DNA of 64,000 bases from Elgaria multicarinata webbii (lineage: Eukaryota; Chordata; Lepidosauria; Squamata; Anguidae): positions 14,725,501 through 14,789,500 of the forward strand of contig NC_086179.1 of the NCBI RefSeq assembly GCF_023053635.1. The letters run 5' to 3'. The notes under the pieces were generated by a model, which worked only from the letters and a program-made list of their open reading frames with translations, ran no database searches and was not told where the DNA came from. This document shows, in pieces, positions 46,880 to 59,047 of this stretch. Both the position numbers and the translations under genes were made by a program. The number at the start of each line of letters is the position of its first letter. Within the stretch, counting starts at the first letter, position 1.

Positions 46880-47710
46880 TAGCTAGACCTACCTAGTCTA
46901 GCCTGACCGAGGAGGGAGGATCTCACGATATGGTTATCGTGAGATCTCCCCCTCTGTCTACATGCGGTGCACGATGTCCTATAAGGAAGAGGACGTCGCA
47001 CACACTTTTTTTTTTTCTTAAAGGAGACGGAGAGTATGAGTGCTCGAGCAAAAAACAGCAAGTTTTTTTTTAAAAAAAAAAATAATCCCCCCCCCCCTCG
47101 GGGTTTAATCTTTTTCATTATTTCCAAACACCAATAAATAAAAAACATTACAGAGCAAAAAACAAAACAAAAACGGACGAACAAAAATCACAAAAATAAA
47201 ATGTTCTTCCAATATTCTCCCAGCAAAAATACATAACAATGTTGTTATTATTTTCTTACTCTATCACTGTCAAATCCAAATCTCTAATTTCTCTCTTAAC
47301 ATTTCCTACATTATTGGTTGAATCCACAGATATACAAGTCATCTTTTTCTCGTCCCTTCATAAAATTTACAAAAGGTTCCCATTCCGTTATAAATCTTAA
47401 AGTTGATTTTTCTCTCATTATTGTCGTGAGTTTTGCCATCTACGCTAGCTCAAACATCTTCAGTAGCCATTCCTCTATTGTGGGCACTATTTTGCCCTTC
47501 CATCTTTGTGCATATAGTAATCTTGCAGCTGTCGTCATATATAAGAATATAGTCCCATGATTCTTTTTCATCTGCTCATCCATAAATCCCAAAAGAAAGG
47601 ATCCCAAAATAAATCCCATAAACCCCTACCCCACCCCGATGGGCACAGAGCACCTGAGGAGCTCTGTGCCCCATGCCCAGCTCTTCGTGGATACTGGTCT
47701 ATTCAACCAG
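46880..47710. mobile_element. TCTAGACC-family element split by an L1 tail
   Basis: Left part AGCTAGACCTACCTAGTCTA with GATCTCACGATATGGTTATC; right part GATGGGCACAGAGCACCTGA matching 23938 on. The two parts correspond to the long copy at 22851-24215. Confidence 0.6.
47095..47610 (-). mobile_element. Old 5'-truncated L1 tail
   Basis: In reverse it reads an L1 ORF2 C terminus with several breaks (the blocks corresponding to TITEWEPFVNF-like and KWKG-like text) and an A-rich 3' end. A different, older subfamily than the L1 at 34209. Confidence 0.65.
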
Positions 47711-47904
47711 CAGGATTTTTGATGATTGAATATGGTATATGCAAGATCACAAGTTGTGGTTGTGAATTCAAATCCACGGCAGCATGTATGTTCCACCAAG
47801 GGTCATGCAGTGTTGACAGTTCCCTCTGTACAATTGGATTTACGTTCAGTGTCCCCACCCGCTGCCCCACTTCTCTTTCATGCCTGAGTTTTCACATCCA
47901 GCAT

Positions 47905-47942
<38 letters not shown>
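47905..47942 (+). repeat. (GAT)n microsatellite
   Basis: About 12 GAT units; the head of a short repeat fragment continuing to about 48000. Confidence 0.95.
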
Positions 47943-47944
<2 letters not shown>

Positions 47945-48162
47945 ATTCTGCCCCTCTGACAAGAATTAAATTGGATAGGCACAGGCATAAGGAAGGTTCG
48001 AGATCATTGTTCGTACCAATGGAATAGCCGTACTGGGAATCAAACGTAGTGGATTCACTCAGCATCCCTTGCTAATGGGTCTGTTTCAAAAGGTTAATGG
48101 GTATTGCTACACTGATTTTTTAAAGGAGTTTAAAACAACAACAATCTCATGGTTTTCCTGCT

Positions 48163-48350
48163 GGGGTGAGTTATGACTCAGTGATAAAAAAACTGCTTTG
48201 CATGCAGTAGGATACAGGTTCAATCCCCAGCATGGTAGGACTGGAAAATGCCTATTTTGAAACCCCAGAGAGCCACTGCAGATTGGTGTTGACATTACTG
48301 GGCTGCATGGACCAAGGGGCTCAAAAAGGCAGTTTTGCATCTATGTATCA
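48163..48350 (+). repeat. tRNA-Ala-like SINE
   Basis: CTGCTTTGCATGCAGTAGGA with B box GGTTCAATCCCCAGC resembles tRNA-Ala(TGC). The body CCCAGAGAGCCACTGCAG is typical of a SINE common in reptiles. Confidence 0.8.
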
Positions 48351-48439
48351 GTTTCAGTTAAGGTTTTTGACCACTGTTAGTGAGAGCCAAGCTTTCAGAC
48401 TGATGGAGAATTCATAAGTGAAATTATCACTCCCTCAAT

Positions 48440-48955
48440 CTTATCAAAAGCCATAGCTCAATCGGGGAAATCCCGGGGTGATCCCCAGGATCGTCCCTGT
48501 GCATCCACATGAAGCACAGGGGATCCCAGGAACAGGGAGGGATGATCCCTCCCTTGCCCCGGAATCTCACCCTTTATGCCCCATTTTTCCGGAGTCTTGG
48601 GCTGGGCCTGAGACTGTGGAACGTGTGGCCGGGTGCCACGGTTTGTCTCGGCTCCTCGTGGTTCCTCGTGAGGACATGGGACCCGGGCGCAAGGCTCCTC
48701 AGGAGCACTGCGCCCATTGGGGGTGGTGTGAGGGGAGTGGGGAAATTATTTTTTTTAAAAAAAAATCGTTACCTTTTGCGCACAAGCACTTGTGCGCATT
48801 TTCTCCTTTAAGATTTTTTTTAAAAAATGGCGGGCGCGACGCCTCTCTCTCTGAGGTCATCACGCACCATGTGTAAGCTGAGGGGGATCTCACAATAAAA
48901 CCATTGTGTGATCTTCACCCCTTCGTCGTGGACTAACAGTTAGGTCTAGCTAAGG
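48440..48955. mobile_element. Long MITE of the TCTAGAC family
   Basis: GGATCGTCCCTGTGCATCCA, GCACAGGGGATCCCAGGA and a right end AACAGTTAGGTCTAGCTAAG. The middle is A/T- and G-rich without coding capacity. Confidence 0.65.
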
Positions 48956-49030
48956 TCAAAGTAAACATTCCACATCAAGTTAAAACAAAAAATATATATT
49001 CAAATTTCTAACAATTACTTCAAACCATCC

Positions 49031-49417
49031 ATGGACATTAATCACTTGATTCAGTTATCAGACCACAGAAGTCTGGTCCGAAGCATTCTCTGGAGATCAG
49101 CGGGGTTATTTGGGCTCATTGCAGTGATAAGAAATGCAGCTTCAATTCGTTATCTCAAGTCATATAATAGTGAGTTGCTGGAAAGGCAGCATCTCAACCC
49201 CCCCCCCCCCTTTTGCGTCAAGAAATACTTTCGTTTTCTGACAAATTACCTGCAATGTGCTAAAAGCCCTCAAAATAGTCTGGCTTCCAAAAACAAGATG
49301 GTCCATCTTACCGATGCATTTATTTCTTCCTTGTTAAAGGGAGTGGAAAGCCCCCTCCGTTTAGGTAAAACAGTGAGTCAGATAATGAAAGGAACAACCT
49401 ACCGTCTGGAAAGGTAA
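49031..49417 (+). other. Unexplained 128-codon open frame
   Basis: It starts with ATG and contains a C12 run giving PPPP. It has no motif I recognise, no strong signal peptide, and ends just after a possible donor AAAGGTAATT. The surrounding 48956-49692 shows no named repeat. It may be a chance frame or part of an unknown element. Confidence 0.2.
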
Positions 49418-49692
49418 TTCTATACCTTTTTAAGGAAAGTGGATTTTACTAGCATGATAATGCTTAGAAATGGGTTTCACGTATTGCCTCTGATGTAGAG
49501 TTTGCCATTCCATAAAAACACATCAGTTACAACTTATGTAGGCTGCATAGCCAGTACAAGCTATAGCTAGCAAAATGAGTTTGGTATCATCACTCACAGT
49601 TGTTTGGAGGTAAGTCTTAGACAGCTCCCCACCACACACTTAGGCCTATAAGGCAGGGCTGAATTCCAATCTAGGAAAGGTCTGGCAGATAG

Positions 49693-49861
49693 GTCTGACC
49701 AGATAGAAAAGAGGGTGGGGCTCCTGCAGCTTTAACTGTTTTGATGAAGAGGGAATTTCACCAGGTGCTGCATGCAGACAAAGGACACCTACTGAAATCC
49801 CCTTGTCTCTACAACTGTTAAAGATACATAAGCCCTGTCCTCCTTTTCATATAGTCACCCT
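49693..49861. mobile_element. Half-length TAGGGTGACC MITE
   Basis: TCTGACCAGATAGAAAAGAG to ATATAGTCACCCTA, one monomer of the fold-back family seen as a dimer at 21633 and 50067. Confidence 0.8.
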
Positions 49862-50066
49862 AAAATTGTAATCCTATTCAGAAGGCACTATGATAGGCCT
49901 CTGCATGTCTACTCAGACGTAAGCAGGACTGAATCACTCAGCAGACTTTCAAATGACATCCCAAATACCAAGTAACTACCTTTCTACTCAGATGTAAGCA
50001 TGACATGTCAGCTCACAAGCCTCTGCATGTCTACTCATAAATAAGTAGCACTGAATCACTCAGTAG

Positions 50067-50394
50067 TAGGGTGACCATATGAAAAGGAGGACAGGGCTCC
50101 TGTATCTTTAACAGTTGTATTGAAAAGGGAATTTCAGCAGGTGTCATTTGTATATATGGGGAACCTGGTGAAATTTCCTCTTCATCACAACAGTTAAAGC
50201 TGCAGGTGCCCTACCCTCTTTTAAATCTGGTCACAGTATAGCTGCAGTATAGCTCCTGCAGCTTTAACTGTTGTGATGAAGAGGAAATTTCACCAGGTGC
50301 TGCATGCATACAAATGACACCTGCTGAAATTCCCTTTTCTATGCAACTGTTAAAGATACAGGAGCCCTGTCCTCCTTTCCATATGGTCACCCTA
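50067..50394. mobile_element. Fold-back hAT MITE with TAGGGTGACCATATG ends
   Basis: 328 bp, perfect terminal repeats TAGGGTGACCATATG and CATATGGTCACCCTA, and a perfect 8-bp duplication CTCAGTAG (50059-50066 and 50395-50402). It consists of two monomers facing each other. Confidence 0.92.
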
Positions 50395-50639
50395 CTCAGT
50401 AGTACTTTCAAATATCATAAGGAACTATATATACTTGTCTGGGTTTATATTAGGGATGTGCTCCGCTCCGATTAGGAGCGTAGAAGCAGTAGCGGATTGG
50501 CCTGCTCCGCCTTACCCAGAGGCGGAGTAGGAGCGGACCGCGGACCCCCTAGAAGCAAGGCGAAGAGAAGCGACCATTTTTCGGAGCTCCGAGTTCAGTC
50601 GGAGCGCTCCGGTCGCCATCTTGAAAACATTTCGCCATA

Positions 50640-51400
50640 GGATTGCATTGCGGCAAATAATCGCGCATAACTACGTTGTTTTTGAAGCTATCGTTCTGGA
50701 AATTCTTGTGCACAGAGAGTCGTGGATGGGGGTCATTTTGAGACCACTCTCACCTCTCTGCGTGCTGTGGTTCACGTGCAATATTTTTTTAAAAATCGGG
50801 GCAACCGCGGGGCTCAAACTGCGTTTCGGCTTTTCGCCCATAGGATTGCATTGAGGGAAAGAATCGGGGATAACTGGGGGGGGGTTTAAGCTATCGTTCT
50901 GAAAATTCTTGTGCACAGAGAGTCGTGGATGGGGGTCATTTTGAGACCACTCTCAACTTTCTGCATCGTACGGGTCGCGGGCTAGAAGTTTTTTAAAAAT
51001 AGGGTCAACCGCGGGGCTCCGTTTCGGCTTTTCGCCCATAGGATTGCATTGAGGGAAAGAATCGGGGATAACTGGGGGGGGGTTTAAGCTATCGTTCTGA
51101 AAATTCTTGTGCACAGAGAGTCGTGGATGGGGGTCATTTTGAGACCACTCTCAACTTTCTGCATCGTACGGGTCGCGGGCTAGAAGTTTTTTAAAAATAG
51201 GGTCAACCGCGGGGCTCCGTTTCGGCTTTTCGCCCATAGGATTGCATTGAGGGAAAGAATCGGGGATAACTGGGGGGGGGGGTTTAAGCTATCGTTCTGA
51301 AAATTCTTGTGCACAGAGAGTCGTGGATGGGGGTCATTTTGAGACCACTCTCAACTTTCTGCGTGCTGTGGTTCACGTGCAATATTTTTTTAAAAATCGG
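50640..51400. repeat. Subterminal tandem array, about 187-bp units
   Basis: GCCCATAGGATTGCATTGAG, GGATAACTGGGG and GTCGTGGATGGGGGTCATTT recur about four times. In copy 1 only about one unit is present (about 14760-14960), so unit number varies between copies. Confidence 0.9.
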
Positions 51401-51839
51401 GGTTTGGGTTTTTTTTATTTTTTTATTTTTATTTTTTTGGAAGCGATGACAGGCACATTCAACTCCCAATCCTGATGAGAATTGATCTCCTCAGAAAGCA
51501 TCCTCCTCCAATCCCAGCGTTGGAGGGGGGACTAAGGCAGACCCACCCTGAGAACTTTCTGTTTTGTGTCTCTTTGTGGGTTGGCGTTCGTGGAGGGAAC
51601 ACTTAGTTAGTTAGTGCTCCTGCTTTGGACTTTGGAGATAGATTAGGATAGGTTTAGTTTGGCGTGTGTGTGTGTTTGTTTGCTTCTTTCTGACTTGTAG
51701 CTTAGTTTGCCCTGTGTTTTCCCCTTACTTTGATTTAATATAAACTTTATTTTTGAATTTTGGAGTGTGTGTTTGGGTTGGTTGGGTTGGTTGCCCCCCC
51801 CCCTTCCCTGTATTAAAGCCTGACTGTTCTGCTTTTGTG

Positions 51840-52835
51840 AAAGCTTTCTTTTGAAAGCATACACACAGTTTTTGTCCCATTTCCCTACATTTATATTCTT
51901 AAACATATTTTATTATATTCTTTCACATAGTCCATTAGTATATATTCTCATACATATTATATTAGTATTCATATTTTGTTCTTCTTATAGTAGTGGTTGG
52001 TTCTTTTCCCCCCTCCCCTCTCTTAAATCCTGATTGTGTTTCCTTCTATCTTCTATACCAAATATACCAAAAAAATTGGATTCTCTTTTTCTTCTCTGTG
52101 TAACTTCGACGGAGTGGGCTGCTTTTGTCAAGTTCAACAGGCAGCCACAGATTGAGCATTTTGGGGAAAGCATACGCACACCATTTCCCTATTCTTAAAC
52201 ATATTATTATTATATTCTTTGACATAGTCTTAGTAGTCTATTAGTATACATTCTCATACATATTATAGTAGTGGTTGGTTCTTTTCCCCCCTCCCCTCTC
52301 TTAAATCCTGATTGTGTTTCCTTCTATCTTCTATATACCAAATATACCAAAAAAATTGGATTCTCTTTTTCTTCTCTGTGTAACTTCGACGGAGTGGGCT
52401 GCTTTTGTCAAGTTCAACAGGCAGCCACAGATTGAGCATTTTGGGGAAAGCATACGCACACCATTTCCCTATTCTTAAACATATTATATTATATTCTTTG
52501 ACATAGTCTTAGTAGTCTATTAGTATACATTCTCATACATATTAGTAGTAGTAGTATTCATATTTTGTTCTTGTTATAGTAGTGGTTGTCCCATTTCTTG
52601 TCCCATTTCCCTACATTTATTAGTAATATTCTTAAACATATTATTATATTCTTGTAGATATTCTTAGTAGTAGATATATATATATATATTAGTATATTCT
52701 CATACATATTAGTAGTAGTATATTTTATTGTTCTTGTCCCATTTCCCTACATTTAAACATATTATATCTTCTTATACATATTCTTAGTAGTACCTTATAC
52801 ATAGTATTAGTAGTATTAATATTTTGTTAGTCATC
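51840..52835. repeat. AT-rich tandem repeats in the transposase leader (copy 3)
   Basis: A roughly 277-bp block (GTGGTTGGTTCTTTTCCCCC to CATTTCCCTATTCTTAAACA) is present twice, at about 51993 and 52270, with further partial units. Corresponds to 13620-14560 of copy 1. Confidence 0.8.
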
Positions 52836-53539
52836 ATGAAAAGAGGAAGCAGGCGTGCTGAAAGCAGCAAGGCTCAGTCTGCCAGCAGTAAGCAGGCTTC
52901 CTCTCCTCCTGTGAAACTCAAACGGGCAACTCCTTGGCTGACTGCTCCAAAACAGAAGCAGGACAAGCAGCAGGCAGAGCCACTCTCTTCTGCAACTTGT
53001 GCCCGGCGTTCTCTTTTTGAGGGTGGGAATGGGAAAAGTGCCCGTTTGCAAGAGGCACGTGGCAGCAGTGCCATTAGAGGAGGAGGAGTATCCCCAACTC
53101 CTTCATTCTCCTTTCAGCCCACGAGCCCGATGATGGACCTAGACGAGGTCCTCAGCACAGTGGAGGGGGGGGAGGAGGAGGAGGAGGCGGTGGGCCTCCA
53201 GGATGTGGGGGCTGAGGAGGAGCAGCAGCAGGCCGAGGCTCTCTCCCCAGTCTCATCCCACACCCCTGTTTCTGTGGCAACACCAGAGAGCTCAGGCGGG
53301 CAATTGGTGGTGTCACCACGGAAACGAAAGACAAGCATCGTGTGGGACCACTTTGAGTTGGGAGCGGATCCCCGCTTTGCTGTCTGTCGCCACTGCAAAC
53401 TCAGCCTAAGCAGGGGTTCATCGACAGGGCATTATGGAACCAGCAGCATGAAGATGCATCTTAAGAGGCAGCACCAGTCGGTCTTGCTGGGGAAAGAGGC
53501 GGGCAAGGCGACTGGTTCCAGGGGAAAGCCGAAGGCGGC

Positions 53540-53575
<36 letters not shown>

Positions 53576-55385
53576 CACTTCCAGTCTCAGCTCTCCATCT
53601 CCCATCCCCACAAGGGTTAGGCAGGCAACCCTGCCGGAAATGGGGTGGGGGAAGTATGGAACCACAAGATGGCGTTTTCCAACGCCCTCCCAGATCACCA
53701 CGTCAATCGGTGAGATGGTGGCGTTGGACGACCAGCCATTCAGCCTCGTCGACAACGCAGGCTTCAAGAGGCTGATGGCGCTTGTGGTGCCATACTACAA
53801 GCTGCCGTGTCGCACCACCCTGAGCAGGCGGGTGGTGCCTTCCCTGTACCGTTCCTGCAGGGAGTTAGTGCTGGGTCGTCTGTGCCAGGCAGAGGCACGG
53901 ATGGTGCACTTCACCTCGGACATTTGGTCCAGCGAGGGCGGAGTGCACGCTTACCTGTCCCTGACGGCACACTGGTGGGCAGCCGTGGGGCAGGAAGGAT
54001 CCAGCACTACAGGGACTGGCAAGGAGGGCTACTGCTGGGCCCTCCTCCACACGCAAGTGATGGACCAGTCCCACACGGCAGGGGAGATTACGGAGGCCAT
54101 GAACCGCATGGTGGATGGGTGGCTAGCTGGGCAGAAGGTCACCCGCGGTTACATGGTCACGGACGGGGGAGCCAACATGGTGAAGGCGGTGCGCGACGGC
54201 GGATTCGAGGGCGTCCGCTGCATCGCGCACGTCTTGAACCTGGTGGTGAGGGATGGCCTTGGGATGGGCAGCAGCAAGCCCAACCTCGGTCCCCTGTCCG
54301 GGATCCGTAACCTCCTGGAGAGCTGCAGAAAGGTGGCAGGCCATTTCCACCACAGCGTCAAGGGCAGTCGCTTGCTGCGGGAGAAGCAGGAGGAGTTGAA
54401 TCTCCCGCAGCACAGGCTAGTGCAGGATGTGGTGACACGCTGGAACTCCACCTACCTGATGCTGGAGCGGATGGTGGAGCAACAGCGTGCCATCCACGAC
54501 TTGTTCAGGGTCAGGGACATGGGCGTCCACCACCTGGGCAAGCAGCAGTGGGACGCCATGTCCCAGCTGGTGGCGGTCCTCAAGCCGTTCCTGAACGCCA
54601 CCGAGACCCTGAGCAAAAGCTCTGCCCTCCTCAGCCAGGTGATCCCTGTATGCAGGCATCTCCAGAAACAGATGGGCGACTTTCTGGAGTACAGGGATCC
54701 CGTCACCGGCAGGCGCTTCGAGCCCGAGGTCCGCGAAGCGGTGACTAGGCTGAGGGACGGCGTGACGCGGAGGCTGGAGCCCATCCAAACCGACAGGGTC
54801 CACATGTTGGCAGCCATGTGCGACCCTCGTGTGAAGGATGGGCTTTGTGGGCCAAATAGCAGGCAGCACTGGGTGGAAACGCTGGTGGGCGAAGTGCGGG
54901 CGGCATGGGCCAAGAGGGTGGGGCAGAGTGAGGCAGAGGAGCAGGCCACCCCTCCCCGCAGCAGCACCAGCAGCACCAGCAGCAGCCTCACCTGCATCCC
55001 TCCCAGCAGCAGCACAGGCGAGGGGTATTGGGAAGAGGCTCTGCACACCGTGTTTGGGCAGAGACCCTCCCCAGCCACCAGCCAGGATGACGCTGCAACC
55101 ACCGTGCAGCGTTACCTGTCAGAGCCCATCGAGGACTCCTCCATGGACCCCCTGGCCTACTGGTCATCCCGTTTTCAGATTTGGCCGGACCTGGCGCGGG
55201 TGGCCATGGATCGACTCAGCTGCCCACCCACCAGTGTTCCAAGCGAGAGGGTGTTCTCTATGGCGGGCGACATAGTGACCCCTCACCGCTCTCGCTTGGA
55301 GCCGGACTTGGTGGAGCAGCTGGTCTTTCTGAAGGGCAATCTCCCCCTGCTGGGATACCCCACCCTCAAGCCCTCGTGGGAGTGA
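52836..55385 (+). CDS. hAT-family transposase with BED zinc finger (849 aa)
   Basis: Near-identical to the transposase at 11114-13612 on the opposite strand. ATG at 52836 (MKRGSRRAE); the frame is open a few codons upstream but without ATG. Domains in order: charged N terminus, BED zinc finger ([10 protein letters not shown], then MKMHLKRQH), hAT core ([30 protein letters not shown]), and C-terminal dimerisation region ([12 protein letters not shown]). Relative to copy 1 it keeps an eight-residue VLLGKEA-type stretch after the finger and has 13 rather than 6 alanines at a GCT-repeat tract (53534-53572). No stop or frameshift. Its GC-rich coding sequence contrasts with the AT-rich leader. Confidence 0.95.
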
Positions 55386-55613
55386 CAGGCAGGCTCCCTT
55401 TAATTCCACCCCTCCTTGGGTTGGCAGGCACACTACAGTTCAGGCAGGCTGGTTTTTTCTCTGTAGGCACTAGGCAGAGTTTGTCACCGTGCGTGTGTGT
55501 GACTGACTGTGAGGGCAAAGCACCGCACTTGAGTTCATTTCATTTCTGTGGCGTCCGGTACAGCTTAGTCAACTCATCCGGATAGTTTTCCACCCAGTTC
55601 CAAAAGACTCCAT

Positions 55614-55645
<32 letters not shown>

Positions 55646-55705
55646 TTAATTACATTTATATACCGCCCCACAGCCAAAGCTCTCTGGGCGGTTTACAACC
55701 GTTTG
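55614..55705 (-). mobile_element. Very short LINE 3' end inserted in hAT copy 3
   Basis: ATTT repeats, TATATACCGCCCCACAGCCA and GGGCGGTTTACAACCG, flanked by TCCAT (55609-55613 and 55706-55710). The uninterrupted site is present in copy 1 near 10726 (reverse of GACTCCATGATTGACTGC), which proves the insertion. Confidence 0.9.
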
Positions 55706-55869
55706 TCCATGATTGACTGCACGTTTAGGTGAGGTGCAAGCAGGGGGCAAGGCAATGCCTGGCACCACCACCACCACTAGCCAGGCTGCCTCTCTCCAGC
55801 AGTCCACGGGTCGCCCTTTGGAGTGCCCTGGGAGTGGAAGACGTACTCCCTGATCCAGAAGTATGGTTT

Positions 55870-58345
55870 TTTGAGAAGCAAACAGGCGAGTCCTCGCCTT
55901 TGAGAAGCAACCTTTCACTTGAACTCACGGAAGTCATTGACTTCAGCACAGCCACTACATAGAGGCTGTGGACCTCTGGGTGACTCCATCAGTGTGCTGA
56001 TTTTGAGAAGCAACCTTTCACTGAAACTCATTCACTTCCCCAATTGAGGGTGAGGGAGGTTACACTCCAGCAGTCCACGGGTCGCCCTTTAGATAGCTCG
56101 GGGATCAAATGGAGTCCTTGATCTGTGTGCTGATTTTGAGAAGCAACCTTTCACTGAAACTCATTCACTTCCCCAATTGCGGCTGGTACTCCAACAGTCC
56201 ACCGAACGCCCATAGCACAGCCACTTAGTGCATAGGGACAGTTTAAGTTTCCTCCTGAGAAGTGAGCACTCACTTCAACTCATGACAGCCATTGACTTCA
56301 CCACAGCCACTACTGCGGATGCTGTGGTCCTCCAGGATGTGGGGATAAGTAGCAGTCGCTGGTCGAGCTTCTCTCCCCAGTCTCATATGGAGCAATTTTG
56401 AGCTCTCACTTCGACTTCAAGTTCAGACACTTGAGCACAGCCCCTACGGTGGAGGCACAGCTGGCCGTGCCTCTCTCCCCAACCACTGACTGCACAGGGA
56501 CAGTTTAAGTTTCCTCCTGAGAAGTGAGCACTCACTTCAACTCATGACAGCCATTGACTTCACCACAGCCACTACTGCGGATGCTGTGGTCCTCCAGGAT
56601 GTGGGGATAAGTAGCAGTCGCTGGTCGAGCTTCTCTCCCCAGTCTCATATGGAGCAATTTTGAGCTCTCACTTCGACTTCAAGTTCAGACACTTGAGCAC
56701 AGCCCCTACGGTGGAGGCACAGCTGGCCGTGCCTCTCTCCCCAACCACTGACTGCACAGGGACAGTTTAAGTTTCCTCCTGAGAAGTGAGCACTCACTTC
56801 AACTCATGACAGCCATTGACTTCACCACAGCCACTACTGTGGATGCTGTGGTCCTCCAGGATGTGGGGATAAGTAACAGTCGCTGGTCGAGCTTCTCTCC
56901 CCGGTCTCGTCCCACCCCTCTTCCGCTGTAACCCTGTCTTTGAGAAGCAAGCTGTCACTTCAACTCATGGACTTCCCCTATGTGCGGGTGGTACTCCAGT
57001 AGTCGACCGATCGCCCATAGCACAGCCACTTAGTGCGTAGGGACAGTTTAAGTTTCCTCCTGAGAAGCAAGCTGTCACTTCAACTCATGGACTTCCCCTA
57101 TGTGCGGGTGGTACTCCAGGTGTCCACCGATCGCCCATACCACAGCCACTTTGTGTGTACGGACAGTTTAATTTTCCTGAGAAGTGAGCACTCACTTCAA
57201 CTCATGGACTTCCCCAATTGCGGCTGGTACTCCAACAGTCCACCGAACGCCCATATCACAGCCACTTAGTGCATAGGGACAGTTTAAGTTTCCTCCTGAG
57301 AAGTGAGCTTTCACTTCGACTCATGACAGCCATTGACTTCACCACAGCCACTTCTCGGTGGATGCTTTGTTCCACCAGGATGTGGGTGAGGAGGATTAGT
57401 TGCAGCAGCTGGCCGAGCGTCTCTCCCCAGTCTCGCAATTCAAGTTATCTGAGAAGTGAGCTTTCACTTCGACTCATGGACTTCCCCTATGTGTGGGAGG
57501 TACTCCAGCAGTCGACCGATCGCCCATAGAACAGCCACTTAGTGTGTACGGACAGTTTAATTTTCCTGAGAAGTGAGCACTCACTTCAACTCATGAAACT
57601 CATGAAAGCCATAGACTTCCGATGCAACCTCTCTCTCCTCAGTCTCATCCTCTTCCTCTTCCCCTTCTGCTGTAACCCGTCTTTGAGAAGCAAGCTTTCA
57701 CTTAAACTCATCATTCACTTCCCCAACTGAGGGAGGTAAAGTCCAGCAGTCCACGGGTCGCCCTTTGGAGTGCCCTGGGAGTGGAAGACGTACTCCCTGA
57801 TCCCGAAGTATGGTTTTGAGAAGTAAGCTGTCACTTGAACTCATGAGCCTCTGTGCAAAAGCTGTCCTTGTGTGTGTGGTTGTGAGTGTTACTGCAGCTG
57901 CCTGTCTCGCTGCGAAAATGAAACAGGCAAGTCCTCGCCTTTGAGAAGCAACCTTTCACTTAAACTCATGGAAGTCATTGACTTCAGCACAGCCACTACG
58001 TAGAGGCTGTGGACCTCTGGGTGACCCGATCAGTGTGCTGATTTTGAGAAGCAACCTTTCACTGAAACTCATTCACTTCCCCAATTGCGGCTGGTACTCC
58101 AGTAGTCCACCGAACTCCCATAGCACAGCCACTTAGTGCATAGGGACAGTTTAAGTTTCCTCCTGAGAAGTGAGCACTCACTTCAACTCATGACAGCCAT
58201 TGACTTCACCACAGCCACTACTGCGGATGCTGTGGTCCTCCAGGATGTGGGTGAGGATTAGTCGCAGCAGCTGGTCGAGCTCCTCTCCCTGGTCTCATAT
58301 GGAGCAATTTTGAGCTCTCACTTCGACTCCAAGTTCAGACACTTG
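55870..58345. repeat. Subterminal hairpin-repeat array (copy 3)
   Basis: More than 15 copies of TGAGAAGTGAGCACTCACTT-like stems followed by CAACTCATG, the reverse of those in copy 1. Includes a tandem 262-bp unit (starting at about 56235, 56497 and 56759). The unit order differs from copy 1. Confidence 0.82.
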
Positions 58346-58445
58346 NNNNNNNNNNNNNNNNNNNNNNNNNNNNNNNNNNNNNNNNNNNNNNNNNNNNNNN
58401 NNNNNNNNNNNNNNNNNNNNNNNNNNNNNNNNNNNNNNNNNNNNN
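58346..58445. other. Assembly gap of 100 N
   Basis: Exactly 100 N, a conventional size for gaps of unknown length, in the middle of the hairpin array. Confidence 0.99.
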
Positions 58446-59000
58446 CCACCCCACCTGCTCGCACCGGCATTTTCCCAGATGCTGTGTGTGCTCTAAGCCT
58501 TGGACTTCTGTGGGATGTTGTGGGCAAAGGAAAGAGGTGCAGCAAAATCCTGTGACATAATATCACCCCCTCCCTGCTCCCCCTCTGCTCATTCTGTTTT
58601 CTTCCATGGCGAGGGGGGGTGCAAAAGAGAGCTGCGAACTGCCCATCTTCCAGAGTGGCAGGAAACGGGGGGGGGGCTTCTGTGGGACAGCCCACTGGGC
58701 AGGTAGGAAGAGAGAGGGGAGGAGAGAAAAGAGTAGGCCAGAGAGAGAGAGAGAGAGAAGAGGGGGTGGCCCTGTGGGACGTTTGTCTGTGCCCCCTGTC
58801 AAGTGCCCTCCTGAGCCCCATCCACTGCTGGCACGTGGCCCCTGGCAGATTCTTCCTGGTCCTCGACAGTGAAAGCCCCTCCCCTCTCCCACCTGCCCGC
58901 AGCTGTAGGTGGCTTCAAGCCACAGAAGAGGGGCCCCGGTGGATCCCGGGGCAGGCTTTTCACTGGAGCGGCCGTGTCCCTGCCCTATCAGGGGCTCCAT
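58446..59000. other. GC-rich sequence after the gap
   Basis: No recognisable exon. A (GA)n stretch lies at 58738-58760. Base composition differs from the left side of the gap. Confidence 0.5.

Positions 59001-59047
<47 letters not shown>

Larger units (their letters stand above)
50451..58345 (+). mobile_element. Large hAT DNA transposon with intact transposase (copy 3), right end lost in a gap
   Basis: Left end TAGGGATGTGCTCCGCTCCG; expected target duplication GTTTATAT at 50443-50450 but the partner is not seen. Same order as copy 1 in opposite orientation: GC-rich end, 187-bp tandem array, AT-rich leader, transposase, hairpin-repeat array. The element runs into the 100-N gap within the hairpin array; the 170-bp tandem array and right terminus are missing and do not appear after the gap. 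A 92-bp LINE 3' end (55614-55705) inserted after the transposase. Confidence 0.92.
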
